The notes: generated by a model not told the origin, from the letters alone. A stretch of 64,000 nucleotides of DNA from Corbicula japonica (GCA_038501625.1 JAZAYU010000354.1:1-64000), one strand, 5' to 3'. Counted from the first letter of the stretch, positions 14,001 to 25,460 are shown. Numbers and translations: made by a program.

Positions 14001-14462
14001 GGTATTATTTAATTTCGCGGTGCTTTATTTTCGACGCCAACGAAAACTTTACGCTAAAATAAATTCGTTTCGCGCAGTAGTATTATCCACATAGTACATG
14101 TATAAGATATTATGTGCTAATATTCGCTGGTATTTTATTTTGCGCGCATTTCCAAGCGCGAAATACGCGACTATTAAACCCACGCGAAGTACAAAGAAAA
14201 TATTCAGTGTCGTACAAAATGTGTCACTCGGCTCTAGACAAACCATTATTTACATTAAACATCACAGCTGGAACTCTGTGAGACGATTCAACGTACACAG
14301 CAAAAATGCCCCTGTACGTAGCTAAAGTACGAAAAAAAGTACAAATAGTACCACGGACGTAAAACGTACGTTAATAGGTAATACCGTAATAGAGGATATT
14401 TGTTTTTACCAGTGTAAGATAGAATTTAAATAATATAAGAAATATATTTCACCGAGTGAGCT

Positions 14463-14524
14463 CCGGAATTCGTATTTTCACGAATGGCAAAGCCACTCGT
14501 GAAAATACGTAATGCCGGAGTTCA
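14463..14524. repeat. Hairpin-forming inverted repeat
   Basis: Arms CTCCGGAATTCGTATTTTCA and TGAAAATACGTAATGCCGGAG pair almost perfectly around a loop of about 13 nt. Confidence 0.75.
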
Positions 14525-14529
14525 CGACA

Positions 14530-15927
14530 GCTTAAATTAAAGGGTATCATAGAACATAATTGTTAAGAAACTGCAATCAAATTAAAAACTAAAATGTACT
14601 AAAATATGTTTAATCTTATTTTTAAGTTAGTGTGTGCCATATAAATGTTTTCATGAATATTCCCAGCTACTGATACTTATAAACATGTCAACATCCCACT
14701 GGTTGTAAGGCAACATAAACGCAAATGTCGTTTATTATATAAAAGAAATTGTAGTAAAATGTATGAAACACATTAGTCATACGTACTTCTGTGATGTTTG
14801 ACGAGTGTATGCTATTGAGTCATCCTTCTCACCATCTTCAAGTCATGTATTGCTCATTACACTTGTATACTTTCTTAATTTTCGCCCGCACATATCAAAC
14901 GATCAGTACATCACCCACCCCAGATCACCGCCGTCATAAAGGACACACCCGTCTCACTCAGTAATAATAGTAGTAACAATAACATTTATTTTTGTTGTTT
15001 TTGTGGCGTTTTCTTCTTAGCAAATAAATGTCTATATGCATTTCTATTAGGCTAATGCATGCCTTTGAGACATTCGGTTTTTGAACTCTCTGGGTCTTTG
15101 TTATAATTATTTTTTCTAAATTTTAGAGACATAAAAGCTTTTATTCCACGAGAGCCGGCTCCAACTGCTTGAAAAGTTACTTCCGTAAAATGATACCAAT
15201 TTATTTTAACAAATCGGTTACGTGTTTTACAATTTGCAGTTCTAAGTGTTGCAGTCAATTATAACATCTCTTGTTGCTATTGGCTCTGGCGGTTTTAGGT
15301 TATTAATGTTTGCTTTGATTAAAAGGATCAGGAAGCGAGCATTGATACACGGAATGTTATTCAACGTCGCTATGTAATCAAATAAACCCATCTGAATTCC
15401 TAATGTGTCTAGAAACTCAGAAAAAAATTCGAATTGTTCTAAAACTTCCAGATCGAATGCCGCAAGATAATTAAAATACATGTAGTGACCAATTAAGACT
15501 AACTTAAATGTATACGCCCTTTAACAGAGGATTGAATTTTGCGAATGAAACAGTTTGAGAGGAATGTTTTGCCAGGCAAACAGAAGTGACGATAACTATT
15601 GCATACGGCGCAGACTTTCTAGATTAAGGAGATATACTCTGTGCCAGAATGACTGACCGACTTTATAACAGGAAGTTAATAGCTGGCTAATCATTTATAT
15701 TGGTAGATCTAAATGCTTATGCATTAATTAATAGAAATTCTTGATTTCATTTAAAATTGAAGTAACTCTCCCATGTCAAAATAGCCCGTTTACGAATAGC
15801 TCGGCCAATCTATATATCGGACTCTCCCCAAAATGACATAGGTTGAAAATACACTGTTTTGCTGCTCGCGGAGCGATACTCAACGGTCAAAAAATACTCA
15901 TCAGCTTTTTCAAATGGAACTTTTGCA
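14530..15927. other. Non-coding stretch
   Basis: Open frames at 15052-15481 (minus) are short with no motif and unsupported. Nothing else seen. Confidence 0.4.
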
Positions 15928-16166
15928 ATTCTTCTTCTTCTTCTTGTTCTTGTTCAACAATGGCGAACCCTGGTAACCCCAGGTTAGGTAATCCACCACC
16001 AATATAATGATTAACACAACACAACACAACAGGTCTATATACGCTCGAGTTGTTTAAGTCCTTCAGTTATATTTACGCATATGCCTAAAGTTCTATTAAC
16101 ACTGTTTGTAGTTATTATTTGAAACCTGTATATTAAGTATACAGACCGCATGCACCTGACGACCGA

Positions 16167-16577
16167 TCAGTCCGGATTGGAACCCCTATAGATAGCCTCT
16201 CTCGCTTTGTGCAGTTTATATATAAGCCTTCGAGCTTCAAATTCAATTTTTCTACATAGTTCAGTTACTTGCATTGATGGAGGAAAGACACTTGAAAAGT
16301 CAATTATCACCCGCAATAAGTCACTGGATGATTTAAATCTTTGTACACTGTTCTCCTGTAGATGGTTTGTAATGGATTCAATAACCGGTCCACGGACATG
16401 TTTGAGCGGACGACAATGCAATACAAAGTGCTCCACAGTTTCATTGGCAGAAAAGCACACCTTACATTCTGGTTTTACTGCATTTTGATTAAATCTAGCT
16501 CGATTGGTTTGAAGTATATATGTTCCTGTTAGAAGCTTCAATCTTGCCGGCATTCTGGACGTAGTATCGGGTGACAT
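16167..16577 (-). pseudogene. LINE ORF2 C-terminus with zinc knuckle
   Basis: Separated from the reverse transcriptase by broken frames. It carries RLKLLTGTYILQTNR and a knuckle CKVC...H....C (CX2CX9HX4C), the usual C-terminal motif of mollusc LINE polymerases. It ends about 240 bp before the element's 3' simple-repeat tail. Confidence 0.8.
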
Positions 16578-16883
16578 TTCCCTGGCAGATATGTACAGTT
16601 CATGTATTTTAGAGACGGGTACAGTCGGGCTCTATCTTCAATTTGATTTTTCCACTTACAATGGACAATTGTGTACACATATTTCTTCCATTTATATTTG
16701 TCTTTCGGATTTTCTATGTATGTAAATACATCCTCCAGGTCATATCGCGCAAGAAGTGCCGGTATCTGGGCAGCCCAGGCACATGATCTGTCGTTTTTTT
16801 ACGGTTAGTTGTCGTATAAGAATCCTTTTTTTCAAGGCTTTCTTCACTTTGATTACATATGTTGTTGAAGAAACACAGCACTC

Positions 16884-18371
16884 TCAGATCAAGCACAGCC
16901 TGTACTGGAAGCAGCCCAGATAGGATATATACAGACGGGTCGGCTGCATTATCAATGACATAATTTGTTTCAAAGTCTTCTTCTGAAATAGTTCAAGTTT
17001 TTCAACAAGCTTTCTGGAGGGTAGTAATAATTCCAAACCGTATAATAGAACTGGAAGTACATATGTTCTGTAGAGATGTATTGTTGTTAATGGGTCAAGT
17101 CCATTTTCCCCATGAAGTCCCGCTCCAAACAAACTATACAATGTCCGCCTTGCCCTAGCCAGGTTGTTGCTCACATTAACTTCCGCATTTTCAGCTACAG
17201 TTGGTGTTCTTGTTATACCCAGATGTTGCGATGATTTCACTTTCCCCAACGGTTCTTTACCTAATTCAAAATTAAAACACCCGTTGTTTTTTTTAGTTTT
17301 TCAGTTCAATGGAAACTGTCTTAGATGGCTGCAGAAGATACCTTTCTTCATTTGCAAAGTTGTTAGCAATGTTGATCAATAATTGTGTTTCATAATCCGA
17401 GATACTCATCAAACATATATCATCGGCACATGCACAGTTATTTGTTTTTATACATCCAATTTTCCCTCCTTTGTTCGATAACTCTAACTGATTTAACAAA
17501 GGATTTATGTAAGTCTAATACAGATCGGTAGAAAGAATTCCTCCTTGACGTACACCCTGGGAGATCTGGAATCCTTCACTGGTAAGATTTTTGAACTTCA
17601 CCACACTTGAGGTGTTCTCATGTAGCGATTTAACAAGTAACCAGTGTCGATCTTCTACTCCAGCATGCTAAAGTCTTCTCAATAAATGGGTATGACAAAC
17701 AACATCAAACGCTGCTTTTGCGTCTAATAACACAATGTGGGCATTCAGCTTCAAGTCGGCACACTCCCGGTAAAATTCTTCTAGAATGTAGGCTGCATTT
17801 AAGGGTGATGCACCTTTGGTAAAACCACGTTGAGAAATATTTTGATTACGAAGAACATGTTCTTGTATGCGATTTCTGACGATTGTTTCTATAATTTAAC
17901 ACACTACTGGAAGAACAGTAATACCTCGATAATTTGTAGCCTCTGTTGGATGCCCTTTGTTCTTGTAAACCGGTGATAAGACGCCAATCTTCAAACATGT
18001 AGGAACTTCCGCAGACTCAAATACACTATTTATAACCGTCAGTAGTTCAGCCCATAAAAGTTCACCTCCATGAAGAATATGTTCAACAGTTCAACTGTGA
18101 TGCCGTACACATCAGGGGATTTACCAGTGTTAATAGATTTAAGTGCTTTTATAAATTCCTCCCTAGTTACTAGGTCTACACGAGTGTTTTTTACATTGTT
18201 TATAATAACCTGAAATTCTTTCTCCACCAGATCATGATATGCTTGATCAAAAAATACGTTATCAGAAGGTTTAGCAAGGCTTTCAAAGTGTTTCCTGAAT
18301 CCCTCGAGTACTGCATCTCCACCTGAATAGCAAGTCCCTTCCACATAAAGATCATCAACCATATTTTTCAA
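16884..18371 (-). pseudogene. LINE ORF2, reverse transcriptase domain, broken by stops and frameshifts
   Basis: Reverse transcriptase motifs are legible across shifting frames: GKSPDVYGIT (motif 1), RGFTKGASPLNAAYIL, LDAKAAFDVV (motif A, catalytic Asp), QGVRQGGILS (motif B) and ACADDICLMS (motif C; the YADD box reads CADD). The thumb/connection region LYRTYVLPVLLYGLELL lies at 16884-17249. In-frame stops near 17520, 17670 and 17897 and the frame change at 18370 make it non-functional. Confidence 0.85.
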
Positions 18372-19600
18372 AATTCCCCTTTGTTTATAATAAGTTTATA
18401 AAATAACTTTGTATCACCGGATCTGGCCGTCATTATGTTGTTACTTTCAAGTGTAAGTTCGTCTGCTACAGCTATGCGACACTGACGTCTAAATTCAGTC
18501 TTACAGTTTTTACGTTCAATATATAGAGGGTCACTTGGGTTACAGTTTCTCCCAGCCTGCACCCAGGCTTTATGCGCTAGACGGGCTGACTTCAAAGCAT
18601 CAGATATATTCTCATTCCAGACTGACAATTTGGGTTTTGACTTTTTCCCACCTTTCTTTTTGCCGATGGCTTTTTCACTTGCAGTTATCATTACTTTATT
18701 AAGATGGTTTAAAGTGTTTTCAATATCTATGTAATTAACAGTATTATGATTAGACTTTTCCAGATTTTCATTCACTGAGGTTACGTAAAGTTCTTTGTCA
18801 ACCTTATCCCAATTTATGCGTATATGAGACAATTTGTTCATCTTTTTAGTTCTTGGTTTGCCTGCGCTTGTCAAACACACAGTAATATTTGTAAATATTG
18901 GCATATGATCTGAGACGTTAGATGCAAGTTCAATAATTTCCTTATGACAATCTGTGAAATGAGTTTCCCCACACTTGAAGAAATAATCAATTTCGGATTC
19001 ACCACAGCCATTTGGATGAGTAAAAGTTGAAGACACACAGCCAAATTGAATGTTACAGTCCGAAATAAACTGCCGAACATATGTAGCTCTTCTGTCAGAG
19101 TTGTTTTTATTGAGATCTTCATTCAAATCTGCTCCAATAACAATATTATGAGTTGAAGAATACTTAAGGATTATTTCAAAAAGTTCATCTGTACACGCAC
19201 AGAAGTCTTCATTGCTCGTTGAGTAACCTCGACATGGAAAATACACCGAAATTATTAAAGTTTTTCGTGAATTACTGTTCTTATTACCTAATTCAACACA
19301 TTCAATACGCTCCGAGCCATCTGGTAATATGTTGACCAAACTATTATACCGATCCTTCCAGAGCACAGCAACGCCTCCATACCCTCTTGGCATTTGGACT
19401 GGCGGTAACGGGTTATTATAATCCGCTCTCTTAGCAGCAAAATGAATTGACGAATTTATTTCACCTAACAAATTAATTTGTGCTTGAAACAACCAATGTT
19501 CCTGAATACATACAAAGTCACAACATTGAAATAGCTCATTAATTGCAAATGCTGAAGTCTTAACGTTCTTACAGTTGAAAGAGGCAACACGTAAGGTCAT
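18368..19600 (-). CDS. LINE ORF2, AP endonuclease domain
   Basis: An open frame of 410 codons. It starts MTLRVASFNCKN and carries the exonuclease-endonuclease-phosphatase signature in order: FNCKN (Asn), CIQEHW (catalytic Glu), GGVAVLW, GADLNED (Asp/Asn pair), SEIDYFF and SDHMPI (Asp-His). This domain nicks target DNA for target-primed reverse transcription. The last 100 or so residues form the linker to the reverse transcriptase. The frame breaks at 18368-18371, where the reading continues in another register (VDDLYVEG). Confidence 0.9.
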   Translation of the reverse strand: MTLRVASFNCKNVKTSAFAINELFQCCDFVCIQEHWLFQAQINLLGEINSSIHFAAKRADYNNPLPPVQMPRGYGGVAVLWKDRYNSLVNILPDGSERIECVELGNKNSNSRKTLIISVYFPCRGYSTSNEDFCACTDELFEIILKYSSTHNIVIGADLNEDLNKNNSDRRATYVRQFISDCNIQFGCVSSTFTHPNGCGESEIDYFFKCGETHFTDCHKEIIELASNVSDHMPIFTNITVCLTSAGKPRTKKMNKLSHIRINWDKVDKELYVTSVNENLEKSNHNTVNYIDIENTLNHLNKVMITASEKAIGKKKGGKKSKPKLSVWNENISDALKSARLAHKAWVQAGRNCNPSDPLYIERKNCKTEFRRQCRIAVADELTLESNNIMTARSGDTKLFYKLIINKGEF

Positions 19601-19733
19601 GCGGTCCTCAGTTAAAACTGGTTTCGCCGATGGCTGACCCGCTGAAAAGAAGGCTCCTGATCCAGATCCACAGGCTCCCTGTCTTGTTTACTGGTTGTGG
19701 TTCGTTGGAATTGTGCTTAATGTTGAGTAGAGA

Positions 19734-20384
19734 TCACAGGTACTGGTATGGCCGTCTGAACTGGGGGAACCGGTGGGGTGGGCGTGTTAAATCAATCCCA
19801 TGGAGTGGATCACATGGCTGCTTGATATTAAAAGCCTGCGAAGACTGGAGGTGTTTCTGCGACTGTAACACGTTCTGTGACATCTCCACAGGATTGGGAC
19901 ATTTGTAATAAATTGGACTACCTGTCAGTTGTTGTATATTAACCTCGGTTGGTAACATCTCCACAGTCTGAGTCCTCTCCACACCATAATTAAGGTGGTT
20001 TGGTTGACTTGATAAATGGTCCTTGACAGGTGTGGGAGCACATGATGCTGTTGACACAGGTGTGAAATTCTGAGAGTTCTCTGCAGTCGGCTTAAATGAT
20101 GAACTTGTTTCACCGGTATTATTCAGAGATTTTTCAATAGTGTCCAGCTGTCGACTTATCTGTGCGAAAACGATATTGCTTATTCTATCGTGGAGAGACT
20201 TAAAACTGTTGGAGAACTGTAGGTTGCCAAAAGGATTCTCAGAGTTCAGATTAACCGGAGTATGGGCGACATTATCTACTGATGGCGTAGTACCTTCTAA
20301 ATTAATAATCCTATTTTGCAGTGATTTAATAGTGAGTTCAAGTTCATTCACCTTATTTTCAAGTTTTTTTTGCATATGTTTCAA
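19734..20384 (-). CDS. LINE ORF1, C-terminal part with coiled coil (frameshifted from the N-terminal part)
   Basis: Starts with a heptad-rich segment (KKLENKVNELELTIKSLQNR), a likely oligomerisation coiled coil. A low-complexity Pro/Ser/Asn/Thr region with no recognised domain follows. It overlaps the PHD-bearing frame by 26 nt in another register, so ORF1 is split in this copy. Confidence 0.65.
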   Translation of the reverse strand: MKHMQKKLENKVNELELTIKSLQNRIINLEGTTPSVDNVAHTPVNLNSENPFGNLQFSNSFKSLHDRISNIVFAQISRQLDTIEKSLNNTGETSSSFKPTAENSQNFTPVSTASCAPTPVKDHLSSQPNHLNYGVERTQTVEMLPTEVNIQQLTGSPIYYKCPNPVEMSQNVLQSQKHLQSSQAFNIKQPCDPLHGIDLTRPPHRFPQFRRPYQYL

Positions 20385-21219
20385 CTTTTAACTTTGATTT
20401 CATAAGATCAACATTGTTTCTTTCCTTAATTTTAATTTCTTCTTCACGCTTATCTAGCATAATTGTTTTTGTTCTTAAGACAGCTGCTTGTTCGCACTTT
20501 GTCCAATGCACCTCCCTGGGACTTTCATTTTGCACAGATTTTGCAAAAGTATCTTCACCTACTAGCTTAGGGGATAAAACATCGAAAGGTTTCTGTGTTC
20601 CGTCAGTGCCTTTAACAAAAGTTTCATCTGAAGAATTGGAACATACAAAATTCTGGTTGCTACTTCTAGATTTAACCAATATCCCTTCACTTTCGCATAC
20701 GTTTTCTAATTTTTCCGTTGTAGATGCAATATTGGCCCCTACATCCCTTCCAGATCCAGAGATCAATACTTCATCTTGCAGAATGGCGCTCACCGAAGAA
20801 CAGGCAGGTGACTTTAAGAGTGTACGACCAGGAATACGCAACGAAGAATCCTTACACAATGAACAAGTATATTCCCCTCCATGATCCTTTCTTTCGATTT
20901 GGGAAATTTCCTGAGAGGTTAATTTAAGGCATTTATAGTGCACCCAGTGTGACTTCCTTGTGCAAAACACACTTTTAGTTCTACATTTTTTTTTGCATTT
21001 AATACATGTAATACTATCAGGTTCAGTTACTTGATTTGAGACTTGAGTGTCCGACGAAACTACATCTGTGCAATCGGATACGTTTGTACGAAGAAAACTA
21101 CTCAATTGGTCAATAATAAGACGATTCAATTCATCGGTATCAACCGGTTTCCCATCTATAAGCGCCGCTCCAGCTAACTGTTGGATCGCAGGAAGATCGG
21201 TCTCCAAAAAGAGTTGCAT
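20359..21219 (-). CDS. LINE ORF1, N-terminal part with PHD finger
   Basis: An open frame of 286 codons. Around residues 70-125 it has a PHD-type zinc finger: CIKC, then further cysteines, HWVHYKCLKL, and CSLC at the end (C4HC3 pattern). PHD fingers are known in ORF1 of CR1-like LINEs and may help chromatin targeting or RNP formation. A Ser/Thr-rich stretch follows. The frame ends at an A8 run (about 20367-20374) where the downstream coiled-coil frame takes over in another register. An indel in the homopolymer is the likely cause. Confidence 0.75.
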   Translation of the reverse strand: MQLFLETDLPAIQQLAGAALIDGKPVDTDELNRLIIDQLSSFLRTNVSDCTDVVSSDTQVSNQVTEPDSITCIKCKKKCRTKSVFCTRKSHWVHYKCLKLTSQEISQIERKDHGGEYTCSLCKDSSLRIPGRTLLKSPACSSVSAILQDEVLISGSGRDVGANIASTTEKLENVCESEGILVKSRSSNQNFVCSNSSDETFVKGTDGTQKPFDVLSPKLVGEDTFAKSVQNESPREVHWTKCEQAAVLRTKTIMLDKREEEIKIKERNNVDLMKSKLKVETYAKKT

Positions 21220-21245
21220 ATTTCTACCATTTACAAGGAATCGGG

Positions 21246-21650
21246 ATGTGGCGTATAAAAATATATAGTGTATTCAGAGTTTACCCGAATGATGACCTGG
21301 ACAACGACACCACCAGCTTTATCATTTACTTCAGTAATGTGTATCTGTCCTCTTGATTCATGAAGTCCACCATAATAATCATGGGCAGCTGTTTCAGGAG
21401 CTAATACGTTGCTGCGTCAGAGGTAACTACCAACCCGCCTTCCGTAGCACTACCCTCAATGTTGAAGGTTCTTCTAGCTGCATCCAGCTTCTTCTCCACT
21501 GTCTTCTTGATATTAACATCATAATCTGTTTTAAGCAGTACCCTTTGTGCTCTCAGGCTGGAGTCACTGGCTGTTCTGCGCATCTTCGACGGAGCATCCA
21601 CCCCGTTCTCAACTGCTTTGGTTTTAGACCGCATCACGGGATTCAATGCA
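21246..21650 (-). other. Upstream reading of unknown nature next to LINE ORF1
   Basis: On the minus strand a frame reads NPVMRSKTKAVENGVD, KLDAARRTFNIEGSA and, after a stop or frame change, HDYYGGLHESRGQIHITEV. I do not recognise it. It could be a decayed leader ORF of the LINE or a piece of an unrelated gene. It ends in a GT-containing sequence (CATTCGGGTAA) that resembles a splice donor. Confidence 0.3.
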
Positions 21651-22340
21651 AAGTACCCTCACGGCCAAGTTTAATGTTCCAGGTGCACAAGTTCCCACAA
21701 CAGTCTTTCAAAAGAATTCATACCATAAAAAGTTCTCATGAAATACAAGTGTTGGAGTGATGCATTATGCTGGAGTTCCCAGACATCTTATACAGTTTTT
21801 TTGGCACTATTTAATAAAGTTACCTCCTTAACTAGTTCAGCTCCAAGGTGCATGCGGCAATGCGAATCTTCCAGAACGTCCCAGAATTCTCAAATGGTGA
21901 TATGAATTTTAACACAAAGTTCTAAAAAAGATTTCAAAAATCCAAAAATCCAAAATGGCGGCAGGTTAAGTTCTGGCGCAGCAGGGTCTATATAACAAGT
22001 TGTTATAACAACCCTGGGCGCAGGTAACACTAACAAAGGTTCCTCCCTGACTAATACAGCCTTCAGATGCATGCGACCACGCCGGCATTTCGACTTGTCA
22101 CAGAGTATACAACTGAGATGATATTTTGCAGCATAAAATTCTAAAAAGTTCTAAAAATCCAATATGGCGGCGCCTTGGTTCACACACAGAGAATTCAATG
22201 GCACAATTAAAATCCAATAAAATCCGATAAGATTTCAACCATCGTGCTTTTAAAAGAAGTCCACACCAGATTAAAAGTTTCAATGCAGGTAACTACACCA
22301 TTAAAATAATAATACACAACTTAAAAGTTAAAATCCATAA

Positions 22341-23445
22341 AAGAACATAAAATTTAAACACGTCCATCCACCACCATCACCGTTTGAAATTGAAAATAAT
22401 ATGATTTTCCATATTGTGAACGGATGCAAATGAGTTTATTTGTAAAATATTCTTGTGTTTATCTTTTAACCTGAGTGCTATATTCAAAATATGCAACAAA
22501 TTATTAAGAATTAAGAAAATAACTTAACTTTCTTATAAAATCTCCCTCAAAGTGTGTGCATTACCCACCCAAGGAGCATGTTGACATCCGCTAAAATCGC
22601 TCACAGTTTTGGCAGACGTTGTACATTTAGTGAGATAATCAGTTGGTAGACTCTGGTGATGACCTCAGAATATCGCGGGCGAACCAGGATACACCCAGGA
22701 TTTGATTCATAAAAGGTATCATGTCCCAGATTCGCGGTACCAGTTACCCTCAAGGTGGCTGTGAAACTCATCAGAAATGAAATAAATGATAGCAGGACGT
22801 TTTCCACAACATTCCAGATTGTCTAACAAACTACACTTAGGCTGACTATGTCGGTGTACTGAGTGAGGCATTGCAGCAATTTCATTTTAAAGAGGAAAAC
22901 GAAGGGCAATAACCCTGAAATTTATTATGAATTTAAATTTGAATGGAAATGTAAAGCTGCAATGCCTGCACATGCCTTGTTTCATAAAATATAAAAGGGA
23001 ATATCACATAAAAAATCAAAATTGTTAAAAATGTATTCTTCAATTTTATTCATTAATTATACAAATATTTGGAATGCAAATATAATAGCATGAAATCAAA
23101 AGACAAGTCATGATTCAGTACAATGTATATATATAAACAATGCACATTCAGTTATTTTACCCACATAGTGAGTAAATAGCATTAAATAACAGAATCGCTC
23201 TAATCACTGTAAGGGCCAAGTCATCACAACAGTGTGTTGAATTTCTGCAATTTTGTACATAATCATATTTGAGCTTTATTCTAAATAGTAGTTCTAAATG
23301 ACAACTAGAGCATGAAAATCAATGTTATGTAATTTTGTTAAAAATACAAGATTTTGAAGATGACTAATCGTTAGAATAAAGAAGCTAAACATAGTACAGA
23401 AAAATTTGGATCCGATTCAATCACTGGCAAACCGGATTTTTCACC
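22341..23445. other. AT-rich non-coding stretch
   Basis: No gene or repeat family recognised between the LINE and the MITE cluster. Confidence 0.45.
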
Positions 23446-23682
23446 CTTTCCTCCATATATGCCCATTTTTACCCATGTGTGACCAGTGTAGATCCAGATC
23501 AGCCCGCACATCTGTGCCATCTGTTCAGGATCTGAACTGTTTGCTCTTCGGTCAAAAACGATCTAATTAATCAAAAGGCAAACAGTGCAGATCCTGATCA
23601 GATGCAGAGACATGCCAGCTGATCTGGATCTACACTGTTCAACCACACCAAAATGGTGTATATGTGGAGGAAAGGGTTAAAC
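23446..23682. mobile_element. TTAA-type palindromic MITE (family B)
   Basis: Ends CACCCTTTCCTCC and GGAGGAAAGGGTTAA. Arms GTGTAGATCCAGATCAGCC and GCTGATCTGGATCTACACTG around a central GGTCAAAAACGATCTAATTA. Confidence 0.85.
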
Positions 23683-23940
23683 AAGAATGTGTCCTCGGAC
23701 ACTAATGCCCCCACTGCTGCAACATAATTTTTAATAACAAAGGGTCATAACTCTGGTAAAAATGGTCGCAAGAAAAAATCCTTTCTTTACGATCATCTAC
23801 ATATCCTGCTTGATCATCTGTGCAAGTTTGAAAGGAATCCGTCTTAAAGTTTATGAGTTGATGCCACAAGATTTGGCCGGATGTACATACGGACGAGTGC
23901 AACTCTATATGCCTCCCACTTTGTGGGGGGCATAAAAACA
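23683..23940. mobile_element. Single-unit relative of the GGGGGCATAAAA-ended element
   Basis: Starts with CACTAATGCCCCCACTG and ends ACTTTGTGGGGGGCATAAAA. The two ends are inverted (TATGCCCCC/GGGGGCATA type). It shares its end design with the tandem-core element at 40.4-41.6 kb. Confidence 0.55.
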
Positions 23941-24239
23941 AATGTTGTCAGCCAAATTTTGTTACAGCATTTATTATGAAAGACATCAGCTGACCACCTT
24001 GCAAGATATGTTTGCTCATCACTTGGCCTTTAAAATTTTTTCAGACATAATCATACACACTGGCCTTAAATACTTGCATACTCAAGTTAAACACGCATTC
24101 AATTAATTTCCAATATTAATTGCTAATGTATTTATTTTCATAAAAAACAAGCTGTCAGAACAATATATATTAAAATCAATTATTCACAATTCGCTAACAG
24201 TAACTTATCTATCATTCCTTAATACTATCCTCCATAGAC

Positions 24240-24452
24240 ACACCTTAATTGCATGGGCGAACAGTTTAGATCCAGATCAGCCGACACATCCATGCCGTCT
24301 GATCAGGATCTAAACTGTTCTTTTTTTTTATTTGTTAGGTTATTTCTGACCAAAATGGGACCAGTGCAGATCCCGATCAGACGGCACGGATGTGCTGGCT
24401 GATCTGGATCTACACTGGTTGCACATGCGTAAAAATGCATATATATGGAGGA
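24240..24452. mobile_element. TTAA-type palindromic MITE (family B)
   Basis: Arms TTTAGATCCAGATCAGCCG and GCTGATCTGGATCTACACTG, with GTTAGGTTATTTCTGACC at the centre. The outer ends are eroded. Confidence 0.8.
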
Positions 24453-24689
24453 AATGCATAATTGCAATGTATAAAGGTATATAAGTATTCACTGTATTAA
24501 CATAATTATTTAACAATTTAGCACTTACAAAACAAATATATGTTGCAATATAAACAAATATTATTCAATACAAAACAAACATTTATTGTATCAAATATGC
24601 CATTCAAAATTTGCAAGGGATCATTTAACATATTTATCATGTTGAACTTCCTTGTTTTGAAATTAATGTTTTGATAAGCTATACTGTGG

Positions 24690-24842
24690 TCCCAAAGTTA
24701 TAAAAAAGTAAAACTGGAACCAATCTTGGGTATAAAGCTTGCCATTGGTCAGTTCTGAGAATATGCTCAGTTTCAACCAATCAGATTGCTGAGATCTAAG
24801 ACTGGCTCAGTTTAATAACTTTGAAGCCTTGTCAGTTTTAAG
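24690..24842. mobile_element. Old, diverged copy of palindromic MITE family A
   Basis: CCCAAAGTTATAAAA at the left, then AACCAATCAGATTGCTGAGA and TTTAATAACTTTGAAG, an eroded version of the family A arms. Confidence 0.6.
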
Positions 24843-25012
24843 AATTAAGGTCAACGAATCCTGCTGACATTCATTACTTTAATATGGATTATCTATTGCT
24901 TTAATACATACCATACAAAACACTAGAATATTTACATTTTTCAGTTCTTAGAGTGAGTGATCCTCAGCTAAATTTTGAGTAGCATACTTCTGAGCAAATA
25001 CTTCTGTAAACC

Positions 25013-25157
25013 TGGGCTGAAGGTTATAAAGCTGAGTTTGGAAACCAGTCTCAAATCTCAAGCATCTGATTGGCTGAAATGGCGACTGGTCGCCATTTCA
25101 GCCAATCAGATGCTTGAGATTTGAGACTGGTTTCCATGCTCAGTTTTATAACCTTGG
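25013..25157. mobile_element. Palindromic MITE family A
   Basis: An almost perfect palindrome with arms of about 65 bp and essentially no loop. Each arm holds GTCTCAAATCTCAAGCATCT and CTGATTGGCTGAAATGGCGA or their reverse. Ends CTGGGCTGAAGGTTATAAAG and TTTATAACCTTGGGCACT. Confidence 0.95.
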
Positions 25158-25321
25158 GCACTAGAAACATTTACTTTTCTAAAGAAACTAAGGTCAATAT
25201 TAGTGTTGAGCCTAGATATTTGTGAAGAGAACTTTTGAAATATTTTGTTTTTAATTTAGTTTATAAATAAAATAGCTGTTTATGTTTGAGTTCTCCTTTG
25301 ACTTCAGTCTGAATGTGGTGC

Positions 25322-25460
25322 ACAAGGTTATAAAACTGAGCATGGAAACCAGTCTCAAATCTCAAGCATCTGATTGGCTGAAATGGCGACCAGTCGCCAT
25401 TTCAGCCAATCAGATGCTTGAGATTTGAGACTGGTTTCCATGCTCAGCTTTATAACCTTC
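25322..25460. mobile_element. Palindromic MITE family A
   Basis: Same palindrome in the opposite end orientation: left end TGCACAAGGTTATAAAAC, right end TTTATAACCTTCAGTCTGGG. Confidence 0.95.

Larger units (their letters stand above)
15928..22340 (-). mobile_element. Decayed non-LTR retrotransposon (LINE, CR1/L2-like)
   Basis: A minus-strand element with ORF1 (PHD finger, coiled coil), then ORF2 (AP endonuclease, reverse transcriptase, C-terminal zinc knuckle). The 3' end on the minus strand runs out in a GAA/CAA-type simple repeat (15928-15960). A PHD finger in ORF1 points to the CR1-like group. The 5' limit is uncertain: the stretch 21220-22340 has no clear reading frame and carries two diverged copies of a block of about 200 bp that could be 5' UTR monomers. 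Several stops and frame changes show the copy is inactive. Confidence 0.8.

Noticed and set aside
15052..15481. Minus-strand frames of 68 and 79 codons
   Set aside because: No domain, splice context or homology that I can recognise.
15928..22340. LTR retrotransposon or endogenous retrovirus
   Set aside because: No LTRs, protease or integrase; the endonuclease is of the AP type and the tail is a simple repeat, as in LINEs.
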